DNA from: Phytophthora sp. 'mugwort'
Lineage: Eukaryota; Oomycota; Peronosporomycetes; Peronosporales; Peronosporaceae
Assembly: GCA_033558025.1 (NCBI GenBank)
Contig: JAUCEF010000009.1
Coordinates: forward strand, 3,472,001 to 3,536,000
Direction: 5' to 3'
Length of the DNA: 64,000 bases
Below are positions 40,580-50,286 of the stretch, one piece after another. Each line of letters begins with the position of its first letter. The first letter of the stretch is position 1. A model generated the notes under the pieces. It was not told the origin of the DNA and searched no databases. It worked only from the letters and a program-made list of their open reading frames with translations. Position numbers and translations under genes: made by a program.

Positions 40580-41664
40580 CTACCAGCGAAAGTCATTCTG
40601 CCACACTTCAGCCTTGCCCACCATCGCAAGGGTAGTAAAGTCGTCCTCCAGTCGCGAGGGATCCAATCCGTGTACGAGTATAATGACGCCATTCTCCGTC
40701 TCGAAACGCGTGAGTAAATAAAGGCTTTTGAGGACAACGTCGTGATCCGCCTGGTTCACCGTGCGCATGCACACGACGTTGTTCATATCAACATGCTGCA
40801 CGATGTGAACGTCCACGTTCAAGAAGACAGAGAAAAAGTGGCTCGTGCGCTTCATATCTGTGGCGAGTTGCCACGTATTCCCAGCCAGTTCTGAGGAAGT
40901 TCGGTTAGCGAAGAGCTTGGAGAAGCAGTAGCTCATGACGCCATCATCAAGTCTCCGCCGGTCTTTCCAGCCTAAAGTCGTTCCCTTGTGGGGCTTGTGG
41001 CGCTGCTTTTCGATGTCGGCCATGATTCGGCCGTAAGCGACGCGGTTGATATCGAGGCACTCGTCAATTTTGAATTTCCTCCAGACCATTAGCTGTGTGC
41101 GCTTCGACATCACATTGTCCTCCTCATCGTCCTCAGTATGGACGTCCATCAGATGCTGCAGACTGCCGTATACCTTGGCAAAGGTCATCTCCCGGTCTCG
41201 GAGCGACTCGTTCTCCTCGTACAGTGCCTTCCGCGCACGCGTCAGCTGCATCAGCCGCCTCTCTGGACCAACCGTAGGCTCCACCGCCGCCACGAGTGGC
41301 AGTGGCTCGATGAGATCCAACTCACTGAGCGACTCGAGATCCTCCAGCGGCTCCAGCGTCATGTCCAGCAGTGATTGCGTATCGGTCTCGCTTAGTGTGT
41401 CGCTCGCCTGCGACGCGCGGAAAGCCGCTCTGTGTTCCTGCGTTTGCAGCAGCCGCTCGTACTCGTCTTCCAGCGTCTCCACCTGCGCCCGCAGCTCGTT
41501 GAGATTGAACTGTATGGCCGTTAGTATCACTGCGCGCTTATCACGATGCTGCCATCTAGATCACGTACGATTTTGCGATAGTAGCTGCGGCGCACTTTGC
41601 TGCGGTTGCGTTCGCGTCGGTGCAGCTCTTCAGCCGACAATTGCTCGGACGTCATCGCCACCAT
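40580..41664 (-). CDS. bZIP transcription factor with START-like C-terminus (two exons), cluster member 1
   Basis: Complement of 40580-41509 and 41569-41664, joined across a 59-bp intron that carries a textbook TACTAAC branch site, giving 341 aa from ATG 41664. An in-frame non-ATG extension to 41760 exists. The basic region RRERNRSKVRRSYYRKI is followed by a zipper with Leu every seven (LNELRAQVETLEDEYERLL). The canonical Arg at +8 from the invariant Asn is Tyr. The C-terminal ~180 residues (from TTLGWKDRRRL) resemble a START-like lipid-binding fold found in oomycete bZIP and M96-type proteins, for example FFSVFLNVDVHIVQHVDMNN. It is likely a nuclear regulator; the target is unknown. Confidence 0.82.
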
Positions 41665-41882
41665 TGCTAGCTCGGGGGTTGAATTCACTGAACGAAGAGC
41701 GCTAGAGGCAGCTGCCGACACCTGACCCAAGAAGGACTGCGTTGACACACGACGCGGCACAGTCGGTCAGACGAAGTGATTGAATTTCGGCTCCGGACCT
41801 TATAATTACGTACGGAGTACTTCTCTGATCCACCTTGTTATGAACATTGAGGTTTTGTCTGGACCACAAATGACCTTTTTAA

Positions 41883-41896
41883 CCCCCCCGCACTCA
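41883..41896 (+). repeat. left terminal inverted repeat of the piggyBac-like element
   Basis: CCCCCCCGCACTCA directly after TTAA; it pairs with 46342-46356. Confidence 0.7.
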
Positions 41897-42330
41897 AATG
41901 TTGTATATGACAACATGACATGAAAAGTACATCCAGTCTATTTCTACATGAAATGCACAGGTGTAGGCAAACCTATTTACAAAACCGAGCAAAATTTACA
42001 TAAATAGCCGATAGACAATGAGAAATCACACAGAAAGCCGGTCGGGCAATTGCTAACTGAATACTAAGTACGATTGGATTCGTGACTGCAAATTCTCCCC
42101 TTCAGTCGAGAAAAGAACCGAAACAGCTCATGCCAGCGCGTCGCGAAACTCGCAGCGAGTCCAAAACCTTCCGGGCCCGACTCAACAGAGGGAGCCGTTC
42201 AGACTAGCAGCGGATAGTAGCGGAGGACAAGGCGTGCTTGCGCGGTGAAAGAGAAGTTGAGGCAGATTTTGGACACGAAGAGGAGGCTTTCGTACCAGCG
42301 ACGGACACAGTGGCCGCATCTGTTGTGTCC

Positions 42331-45300
42331 ATGCCTGCCTCTCGTCTGCCGCCTCTGAGGCCACCACGAGGCAAGGATGCATCCTATATTGCGGCACTCG
42401 AGAAGCTGTTGAGGGAGCGCTTAGCAGCAGAGGCTGCTGCAGCCAAGGGAAAGAAGAAAATGTCGAAGCGCCAGAAAGCTGCTATCACTCGTGAAGAAAA
42501 GAAGACTAAAGAGGCAAGGGTACTGACACGAGCAGAAGCAGCTATTGCAAAGCGCCCAGCATCCAAAGCAAACGAGAGAGCGCGTGTTGCAGATGATGAA
42601 CGAAGAGGTGATGAAGCACGTCGCCAGGCTATGAGGGATCTCAAGCGAACGCGGGTGGTCAAGGCTTCGGTTGCTGCGGGAAAGAAGAAACGCAAGAAGA
42701 CGAGGTTCCATGTGGCTGATAAAGATGATGGGGGTGCAGACGACGAGAGTGTGGTGTCGTCGACCTCGTCAAACGTAGCGTTTCAATCACCGCCGCTGTC
42801 ATCGACTCCAAGGTGCGGAAGCTTGTACATGACGTATATGCATGTGCTGACGTTATGATGCTGTATATTCTTCCGTTTGTACTGTGTGTGCAGGAACCAA
42901 CCAGAATCACCGATTTCCTCGTTGCCACCGACACAGTCTGCTCCGACACCGACTGGGTACGCTATGCCGTCGTGCTATATATACAACGTGTTTCACAACT
43001 GATTATGTTGTACTCTACCGTATTTTGAAACTGTTTGTAGCCCAGAGTCGGATGGATGAGATTTTGCCATCGGAGACCAGTGAGTCGGTACCAATACAAG
43101 CTGAAGAGGTTACTTTTGCAACGGGCGCGTTGGATTCTGACGTCAAATGCGAGGGAGAAGGTGGCACTGACTCGGACAATTGGTACACGGAGACGTAATT
43201 GGTGGTACCAGATACACCTAGTGCTGACCAAATAGCCCCGGAAGAGCTGGATGCTGAAAATATTGAAGACTCTAGTGATAGTGATGATGGCGTGGATGGC
43301 AACGCGCTTCTGGAACGAGAGAAGAGGAATCAATGCGAAGGATGGAGATAGAACGGCTTGCCGCTGCGATGGCCAAGCTGACCCGTGATCGTAAGGTGAC
43401 AACAAACAACTGGAGTGCAATGACGAATGACGAGCTTGAGGTGCTCGCGCAAGATGAATCTGATTTGAAGAAGATTAGAATGGACGGGTGAAACTTCGGT
43501 ACGTTAATGCTTGCTTCTGTCATGTGGTATATAGTTCATGTTCTAACCGAGTTCACGTTGTATATGCGACCAGATCCATCAACACATCCAGAGATGGAGG
43601 AACAATTCCCTGGGCTTTCTGCTGGAGAACATAGGCCTACCCAAGAAGTATTTGAGCACGCGGACTCACCTCTGAAACTGTTCTTATTATTCATGCCTCC
43701 GCGGTTGTGGATCCGGAATGCTACGGAAAGCAACCGGTACTACAACCAGCACTTGAACGAAAAGGTCGACCGGATGTTCGAGAAAAGGCGAGAACAAGAA
43801 GCAACAGTGGCGCGAGATGAAGACTGTATCCACGTGCCCAAGTGTACCCTGTAGACAAAACGAACCCACGAAGGCGTGAAGTCCTTCTTTCAGAAGCGAA
43901 AGAAACAGAAAAAGATCAAGTCCGAGGATGTTCTGCATTGCATCGGCTTGCGTGTTGCTAGAATGCTATGCCCTCACAAGCGTCGATTTGCTGATCATTG
44001 GGCGAAGAATGCTGTTGGGGCGGTGCCCAAAGAAAAGAAACGTTTGGGCGCTTCGTCACAAGGGACGCTTCGGGAGGATCATGCAGAACCTGCATTCTAC
44101 GGATAACACAGATGCAAGGGCGGAGACTCATCGTGCCTGGAAGGTGAGGTCGGTGATCGACACGCTGCAAGAAACCATCGCCAGGGGCTTCCACACACCA
44201 CCAGTGCTGTCTTTCGACGAGGCCATGATACCGTCTCGCAGTCGTCACAATGTGATTGGACAGTTTATGAAGGATAAACCCACCGGTTGGGCACGAAGCT
44301 CTTCATGACATGTTGCGCTGAAACGGGTTACTGTCTACGGTACGTGGTTCTACTCCTATTCATGAAGACATGTTTTTTTTCACGAGTTGAACATATTGTA
44401 TTATACTAATTGCTAACTATAATTGATGCTGTATATACAACATGCCAGCCTTGAAGTGTTTTTTGGAACGGAGCAGCATGCCGATGAACTAGGAGACACT
44501 CCAACTCGCTATTCGGCAGACCCCCCCCACTCTGGCCCTACGGCGGTAATCCGAAACTTGAAGAAGGTTCTACCGCCCTGTCGTGATGGTGTATTCCACG
44601 CGGCCGTCACAGATCACTTCTACACGTCGGTGCAGCTTGCACTACAACTTCTGGCATGAAACGTCTAAACTGTCGGCACTATCCAGACCAACAAAAGGGG
44701 GTTTCCTCCGGCAATCATCAGCAAGGAGGTTTTCCGTCCTGTTCACGTACCGCGAGGATCAAGCAGAACTACTGTCGCAAGAGCTTTCCCCGCTATGCAA
44801 GCTATGATATGGTGGGATCGTCTACCAGTGTACTTACTGTCTACTGGGTGTAGCACTGCCGTCAGAACCTCTGGTATGTCTGCAGTATTGCGATGTCAAT
44901 GTAATGTGGTATAACTTTCCAGCGCATTATGTTTTTTATGGCGTAGAGCGACGTGTACCTGGTGGTGAGAGGCTCACATTTCCTTGTCCAGCCGCGATGA
45001 GTGCATATCACCGCTAAGATGGGCGGCGTGGATATCCACGACCAGCTGCGTCTTCAGCAGTATTCATTGCAGCTGTCCGTGCGGTTCCAGAAGTACTATA
45101 AAACCATCTTCTTGGGGATGGTGGACATCGCAATCACGAACACATACATCATCTACAGGGAGGCACAACGCCAAAGAGGCGAAGCAATTGCGGACCACGC
45201 TGACTTTCTGGAGGAATTACAGGATCTGCTTCTACAAGTCGATGCGGAGGACTTGATCGATGAGGTATATACAACATACCGAAAAGACAACATGTTGGAC

Positions 45301-45966
45301 ATGTTGTATGTTGACGAAATGTTGTGCTGTGTACCAGGGTCAACCAGATCTACCCAGCACGAATTCTCGCGGGTCGGCGCGCGGACACAAGTTAGTCGAG
45401 TTTCCGGAGTGGGCACAGATTGCGAGGGCGTACGAAAGCGGCCCCAACACCAATGCAAGGTGTGATCCACCCGAAAGAAAAAGGTCGGGGAGCGTCGTGC
45501 TACGAGGTTCTACTGTGAGGACTGCAGCGACGGAGATAACGGTAACTGTGGACAATGAAAACTAGCGCCAAAGGTTTACCTATAACCATCTTATGCATGC
45601 AATTATTGTAGAGTCTATCTCTGCGATAAAGTTCGCTCGCAGAACTACCCAGGAAGCAAGTACACCTGCGACCAAATATGGCACGTTCTGTGGAAGACCG
45701 GCGAAGAGTGCCCGCCACCACTCATCAGGCGGGCCTTTCATAAGCGGCCACTAGGAAACAACCGTCGCAGTCAAGACAACCAGGCGGACGAGGCGAATGA
45801 AGGGGCCGAAGAGGCAGCAGAGCGTGAGACCAGAGAAGAAGATGGGCAGGAACAGGAAGAGGAGGAAGAGGAGAAAGTGGTGGTGGAGCCCAGCGCCACC
45901 GCGGAGGATGCAGATGCAGCGGGACAACGTGGAGATGATGTGGATGCGGAGGAGGGGAAAGAGTAA
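42331..45966 (+). pseudogene. intron-containing piggyBac-like transposase, broken
   Basis: Putative start ATG 42331 (MPASRLPPLRPPRGKDASYI); a Lys/Ala-rich N-terminus follows. The DDE_Tnp_1_7 core reads LKLFLLFMPPRLWIRNATES (about 43671), FGRIMQNLHSTDNTD and SFDEAMIPSRSRHNVIGQFM (about 44070-44270), VTDHFYTSVQLAL (about 44600), then MGGVDIHDQLRLQQYS (about 45020). A C-terminal Cys-rich finger follows (RFYCEDCSDGDN, then VYLCDKVRSQNYPGSKYTC), with an acidic tail. At least seven GT..AG gaps (starting about 42813, 42960, 43500, 44340, 44874, 45265 and 45541) restore continuity. Stops at about 43196 and 43856, a frameshift near 45018 and a TGA near 45465 disable it. Confidence 0.7.
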
Positions 45967-46341
45967 GCGTAGGAGAGTACATGCATTTGAATGCAAGCTA
46001 GCCACAGCGTTTTTGCTGCCCAGAAATGCATAACATCCTACTTGGTCTGGCAATCAGTGATTACTTTCTGTATAATCCTGTGATTCGCTCGGCTTTTGTT
46101 CAGACCTAATAGAAAGGCCGGCAAGATATGTCGGATATACACCTTGTCAGATTTTACTAGCTCTGCGATGGCGTCTTAGGCAACATGTGCGCACTGTCTG
46201 TGTCGGACAGCTTCCCGCAGACTGTAGAAGGAATCGTACTTATGGCAGGCTATACATACATCTAGTACGCACATTTCTAACATGTTGTACACAGCTTCAG
46301 CATGTTGTATACTGGTCATAATCAGGACCCGAGAAAACCCG

Positions 46342-46356
46342 TGAGTGCGAGGGGGG
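46342..46356 (-). repeat. right terminal inverted repeat of the piggyBac-like element
   Basis: TGAGTGCGAGGGGGG on the plus strand; the reverse complement matches 41883-41896 with one extra T. Confidence 0.65.
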
Positions 46357-46583
46357 TAGCTATCAGAATACATCATTTGGTTATAACTGAAATTTATCAC
46401 TATAGCACGTAAAAACTCATTCCAAATACACAATTGTAACTTGTCTTAGCGTTTTGACGGCGTTAAGATTTTGTATTATATTTAGCTATTATATATTATA
46501 CTAACGTTACGTACTTCGAAGTAACAAATTGACATTAAACATTAAGTTGTCTTCTTCTATGCTCACTATGATTGTACGGGTTA

Positions 46584-46601
46584 CAGACAACTCACAGTTG
46601 T
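46584..46601 (+). repeat. left TIR of the Tigger-like element
   Basis: CAGACAACTCACAGTTGT, preceded by TA. Confidence 0.93.
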
Positions 46602-46794
46602 GTGACTTACAGATGAGGCACGAATCGAGTTGTCGCACATCGGTTCAAGGAACAGAAATGCCAATAGTGAAATCAAGATAAATTGTTATCTCACAGTTAT
46701 ATAACACAGGAACACAGGAACACAAAATGACTGGTCGTCAGTGAATTTTGATGATTTTAGCCGACTACTGCGCTTCATTCTTGAATTTTCCAAC

Positions 46795-48248
46795 ATGCCG
46801 TCCCGCATTTGCCTCACGATAGACGAAAAGAACAAGATCAGAGCCCACCACGAGGCCAATTCAGACCTGACGCAACAGGCATTGAGTGATTGGGCTCTTC
46901 GCACGCTGGGGAAGCATGTCAAACGCTCGACAATCAGCAAGATTCTTCGTACCAAGCAAGACAATCACGCCAATCCGCAGGCAAAACGCAAGCAAGCTGG
47001 TCGGTTTGAAGCGATGGAGAAGCAATTGTTCGAATGGTTTGTGTCGGTACAAGCCCGCGTATGCATCAGTGACACCATCATCTGGACGAAAGCGAACGAA
47101 CTGCTTGGTCCCGACCAATCCATGTCCTCGTCGTGGGTGACGAGGTTCAAACAGCGCCATGGCATCAAGTCTCATCGAATGCATGGAGAGGCTGCAAGTG
47201 TTGCTGTGCATGAGCTTGAGGCACAACGGAAAGAGTTGATGGACCTGTTGGATGAGTATGAGCCACGAGACGTCTATAATATGGACGAAACGGGTCTATT
47301 TTTTCGCATGGAGCCTAACCAAACGCTTGCAACACGGCCGATTGCCGGTCACAAGAAGGACAAATCTCGCATCACCGTTGCTTTGTGTTGCAACATGGAC
47401 GGGAGCGAGAAGCTTGAGCCCTTGTGATTCATCGGTACCTCAATCCTCGGTGTTTTAAGGGCGTGGACAAGTCAAAGCTATCAGTTCATTTTTTGGCCAA
47501 TAAAAAAGCGTGGATGACTGCCGTGTTCTTCACTGATTGGTTGAAATTGGTGAACTTGAAGATGCATGGACGGAAGGTGCTGCTTCTCATTGATTATGCA
47601 CCGTGTCACGTTGACATCGAGCTCGCAAACGTTCGTGTACACTTCCTACCTGCCGATACCACATCCTAATTGCAACCAATGGATGCGGGTATTATCAAGA
47701 ATTTTAAACTGCATTACCGTTGCGCCTTTGTGCAGTGGACACTCGACCAAATCACTGCCGACGCCTGCACCAAAATCGACTTGTTGACAGCGATTCGCAT
47801 GATTGTTCAGGCTTGGAACGCTGTCAATCCGTCTACTATTCGGAATTGTTGGGCACATACTGGGATCATCCAACCTGCGACTGTGTGTGCTCTGAAGCAG
47901 CTGAACGAACCGAAGGGCATCTGTGATTCGTCTGAGTTGGACGCGCTGATCGGCAAGCTGTCACTCGCTGATCCCACGCCTGCTGAAGACTATCTGGAAT
48001 GCGACAGCGTCTGCCTGGAATGGGAACCAGATGATCAAGATCTGGATGTCTTCGACCCGATCGAAGACAAGGACGATGAGAATCAACCTATGTCGCATCG
48101 CGACGCACTCAATGCATGTATCCAGTTGTCAACTTATGCGTTTGCCAATGAAATTGAGTGCCAGGGGCATAACGACATCATTAGTGCCAGTAGAAAACTC
48201 CTTCTTGGTAATTTGCAACAGCAGAAAATAACTTACTACTTTGAATAA
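46795..48248 (+). pseudogene. Tigger/pogo transposase with two disabling lesions
   Basis: ATG 46795 opens MPSRICLTIDEKNKIRAHHE, an HTH N-terminus. A CENP-B-type DNA-binding part follows (SSSWVTRFKQRHGIKSHRMH). Catalytic blocks are YNMDETGLFFRMEPNQTLAT (first Asp, about 47280), KVLLLIDYAPCH (second, about 47575) and QPMDAGIIKNFKLHYR (third Asp, about 47676). The DDD triad is thus present. A single-base deletion near 47424 shifts the frame after GSEKLEPL, and a TAA at 47667-47669 replaces one sense codon just before LQPMDAG. The rest runs to KITYYFE and a stop at 48248. Confidence 0.88.
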
Positions 48249-48321
48249 AATTTTTTGTGTGTCACTAATTCGTGTTCTGTCTGTAAGAACATCAGGTCAT
48301 GCCCCGGCCCGATGTGGTTCT

Positions 48322-48339
48322 ACAACTGTGAGTTGTCTG
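48322..48339 (-). repeat. right TIR of the Tigger-like element
   Basis: ACAACTGTGAGTTGTCTG, followed by TA. Confidence 0.93.
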
Positions 48340-48791
48340 TATTTGGTGTGCTTTTTGAGTAAAATCGTTGATAAATGATAATTCATTTCAAAAATTATGA
48401 AGTGGCCATTCTAGGACCAGAGAAGTATGACATTGCAGTAGTTCAATTACTACAGTACTTGATGAAAATGTCGTTAATGCTACGTAGTACTGTACATGTA
48501 GTTACCATCGACGGTTACCTACAAAAACAATTTGTCGATTTTCAGCAAAATGACACGCCGTAATGGACACGTTCCTGTTGCTGCAGGCGCGACGGATGAG
48601 TCTGAATACTACTCAGCTTGGTGTCTAGGGGCTGGATCGATTCCTTTGTGTGGTCGTGCGTCCGTGCGCTCGACGCGGTGCTGCTTGCTGCGGTGCCTTA
48701 CCTGCCCTGGGTCATGCGCCACCAGTTCATTTGGGGCGGCGCAATCGGCGATGAATAAGCGAAGCTCGAGCTGGGCATTCGCGTAGCTGCT
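48340..48791. other. spacer between the Tigger element and bZIP gene 2
   Basis: About 450 bp with no gene. It holds the 3' flank of the minus-strand bZIP gene. Confidence 0.4.
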
Positions 48792-50286
48792 CTAGCTAAG
48801 CGGCTCACCCAGGCCGAGGTTCTGCTCCCAGCGTAAGGCAATCTGGAGATTCTCAAACAGCCAGAAGGAGCGGCTGCGGTCGCCCATATTGTTCATGATG
48901 CCGCCGTGGACGACCTTGAGTCTTTTCTCCTCATTATCGCGGCCCATTTCCTCACTGTTGTTATCGTCGGCGAGGACTTCCTCAATGTTAATCCAGTACA
49001 TAGACTGCCGCCACTCCTTCTTTTTCTGCAGCGCGATGGCCTCGCTGAACTCGACGTGAAGTGTATGCTCCTCGCGGCGCAAACCCTTGCAAATAATGAG
49101 GCAGCCCGAATCGTTCGGGTGCGGGATGCGCGTCATGATGATTAGCGCCGTGGTGATCGAGTCCTCGCCCTCTTTCTCCATCGTGCGGTACAACACGTAG
49201 CTATTGCTGTCAAACTGCTGCATAATGTGGAAGCGCGTGTGCAGCGCCGGCGCATACAGCTTTGAGTGTCGATCAGGCGACGTGAGCGTCTGCCAGGCGA
49301 TACGCGCTACCTCTGATGCGCTTGCGTATGAGCTGCTGCGGAAATTCTTCTCAAAGTAGTATCCAAAGGAGTTGTCTTTGGCCACGTGTGAGCATGTCCA
49401 GCCGAGCGCCGTCTCCGTCGTGATCATGTGGTGGCGGCTTGCTAGGAAGGCCTCGAACGTACGTTGCGCTTCCTGAGCAAACTTGTTGAAGCTCTCGAAA
49501 GACATCTCGTCCATTATCAGCATGGGCGTCTGCACGCGGCGCTCCTGGTTCTCCTCCATGGGCGCGGCGATCGAGTGGTCCATGAGCTGGTAGTTGACGT
49601 CGAACAGTCGCTGGAAGCGGAACGAGATCTTCTCGCGGTCTTCGAATTGCTCGTGGAGCTGCGTGTTCTCCATCCAAAGTCGGTCGCGCAGTCTAGAGAG
49701 CTCCAGGTACCTCTTCATGAGGCCGGATGGGTCCTTGGCGGTCTCGGCCTTCTCTCGCTCCGTCTTGTCTTCCCATTGGGCTAGCAGGCGGTTGTACTGC
49801 TCACGCAAGTACTCGGTGTGTGCCCTCAGCTCCCCGAGCGTTTCCTGCAAAACGGTTAGCAGATAGGCATTAGATTCCATTTACTACAACGCATCGAGTG
49901 CAGCAGCCTCGGAGACGTACAATTTTACGGTAGTACGATCGCTTGACCGAGTCACGGTTCTTCTCGCGCTTAACCTCGTCGGCGGGCGAGGCAAGCGCCA
50001 GCGCTTTGCGGTGGCGGATGCCCGTGGTGCTAGGCCCGGCGGTCTTAAGGTTGCGCTTGCGCTTCTTCTGGGACATCTCCTCGGCCAGCATACTCAGCAG
50101 CTGACTCGTGATGTCATCATCGTCGTCGATAGTGTTTAACGGCGGTGGCACTAGCGGCATCTGCTCCGATGACGACGAGGCCTCCTCCGAGGATGACGAG
50201 TTGCCGCCACCGATTTCCACCTTGGGCTCGAACGCGGCGTCAATGTCCAGCTCCAGCGCGGCCATGTCACTCTCCATTGTCTTCAT
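48792..50286 (-). CDS. bZIP transcription factor with START-like C-terminus (two exons), cluster member 2
   Basis: Complement of 48792-49844 and 49921-50286, joined across a 76-bp intron (branch-like GCTAAC, acceptor TTTTGCAG), giving 472 aa from ATG 50286. An acidic/Ser-rich N-terminus, a possible activation region, precedes a basic KKRKRNLK stretch. The basic region KREKNRDSVKRSYYRKI and the zipper LGELRAHTEYLREQYNRLL have the same layout as cluster member 1. The intron splits the same codon boundary after RKI. The C-terminal half from TALGWTCSHVAKD contains WQTLTSPDRHSKLYAPALHT and RFHIMQQFDSNSYVLYRTME, START-like. The last ~40 residues are unlike member 1. It is probably a paralogue from tandem duplication. 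Confidence 0.85.

Larger units (their letters stand above)
41883..46356 (+). mobile_element. piggyBac-like DNA transposon
   Basis: The left end follows TTAA (41879-41882) and reads CCCCCCCGCACTCA. The right end, on the opposite strand, reads CCCCCCTCGCACTCA, so the ends pair over 14 of 15 positions with one indel. The right flank is TAGC rather than TTAA, so the duplication is decayed. Both ends carry TGTTGTATA/TATACAACA subterminal motifs. The internal gene is a multi-exon piggyBac-type transposase with stops, so this copy is probably inactive. It sits between bZIP genes 1 and 2. Confidence 0.72.
46584..48339 (+). mobile_element. Tigger/pogo-like Tc1-mariner transposon
   Basis: A 1,756-bp element with perfect 18-bp terminal inverted repeats CAGACAACTCACAGTTGT (46584-46601 and, inverted, 48322-48339). 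It is flanked on both sides by TA (46582-46583 and 48340-48341), the Tc1/mariner target duplication. The CAG start is typical of pogo/Tigger. One transposase gene fills most of the interior. It appears recent, because the TIRs are identical and only two coding lesions are seen. Confidence 0.92.

Noticed and set aside
41665..41760. N-terminal extension of bZIP 1 to 41760
   Set aside because: Non-ATG start; no splice site joins an upstream coding exon that I can see. ATG 41664 keeps the whole bZIP.
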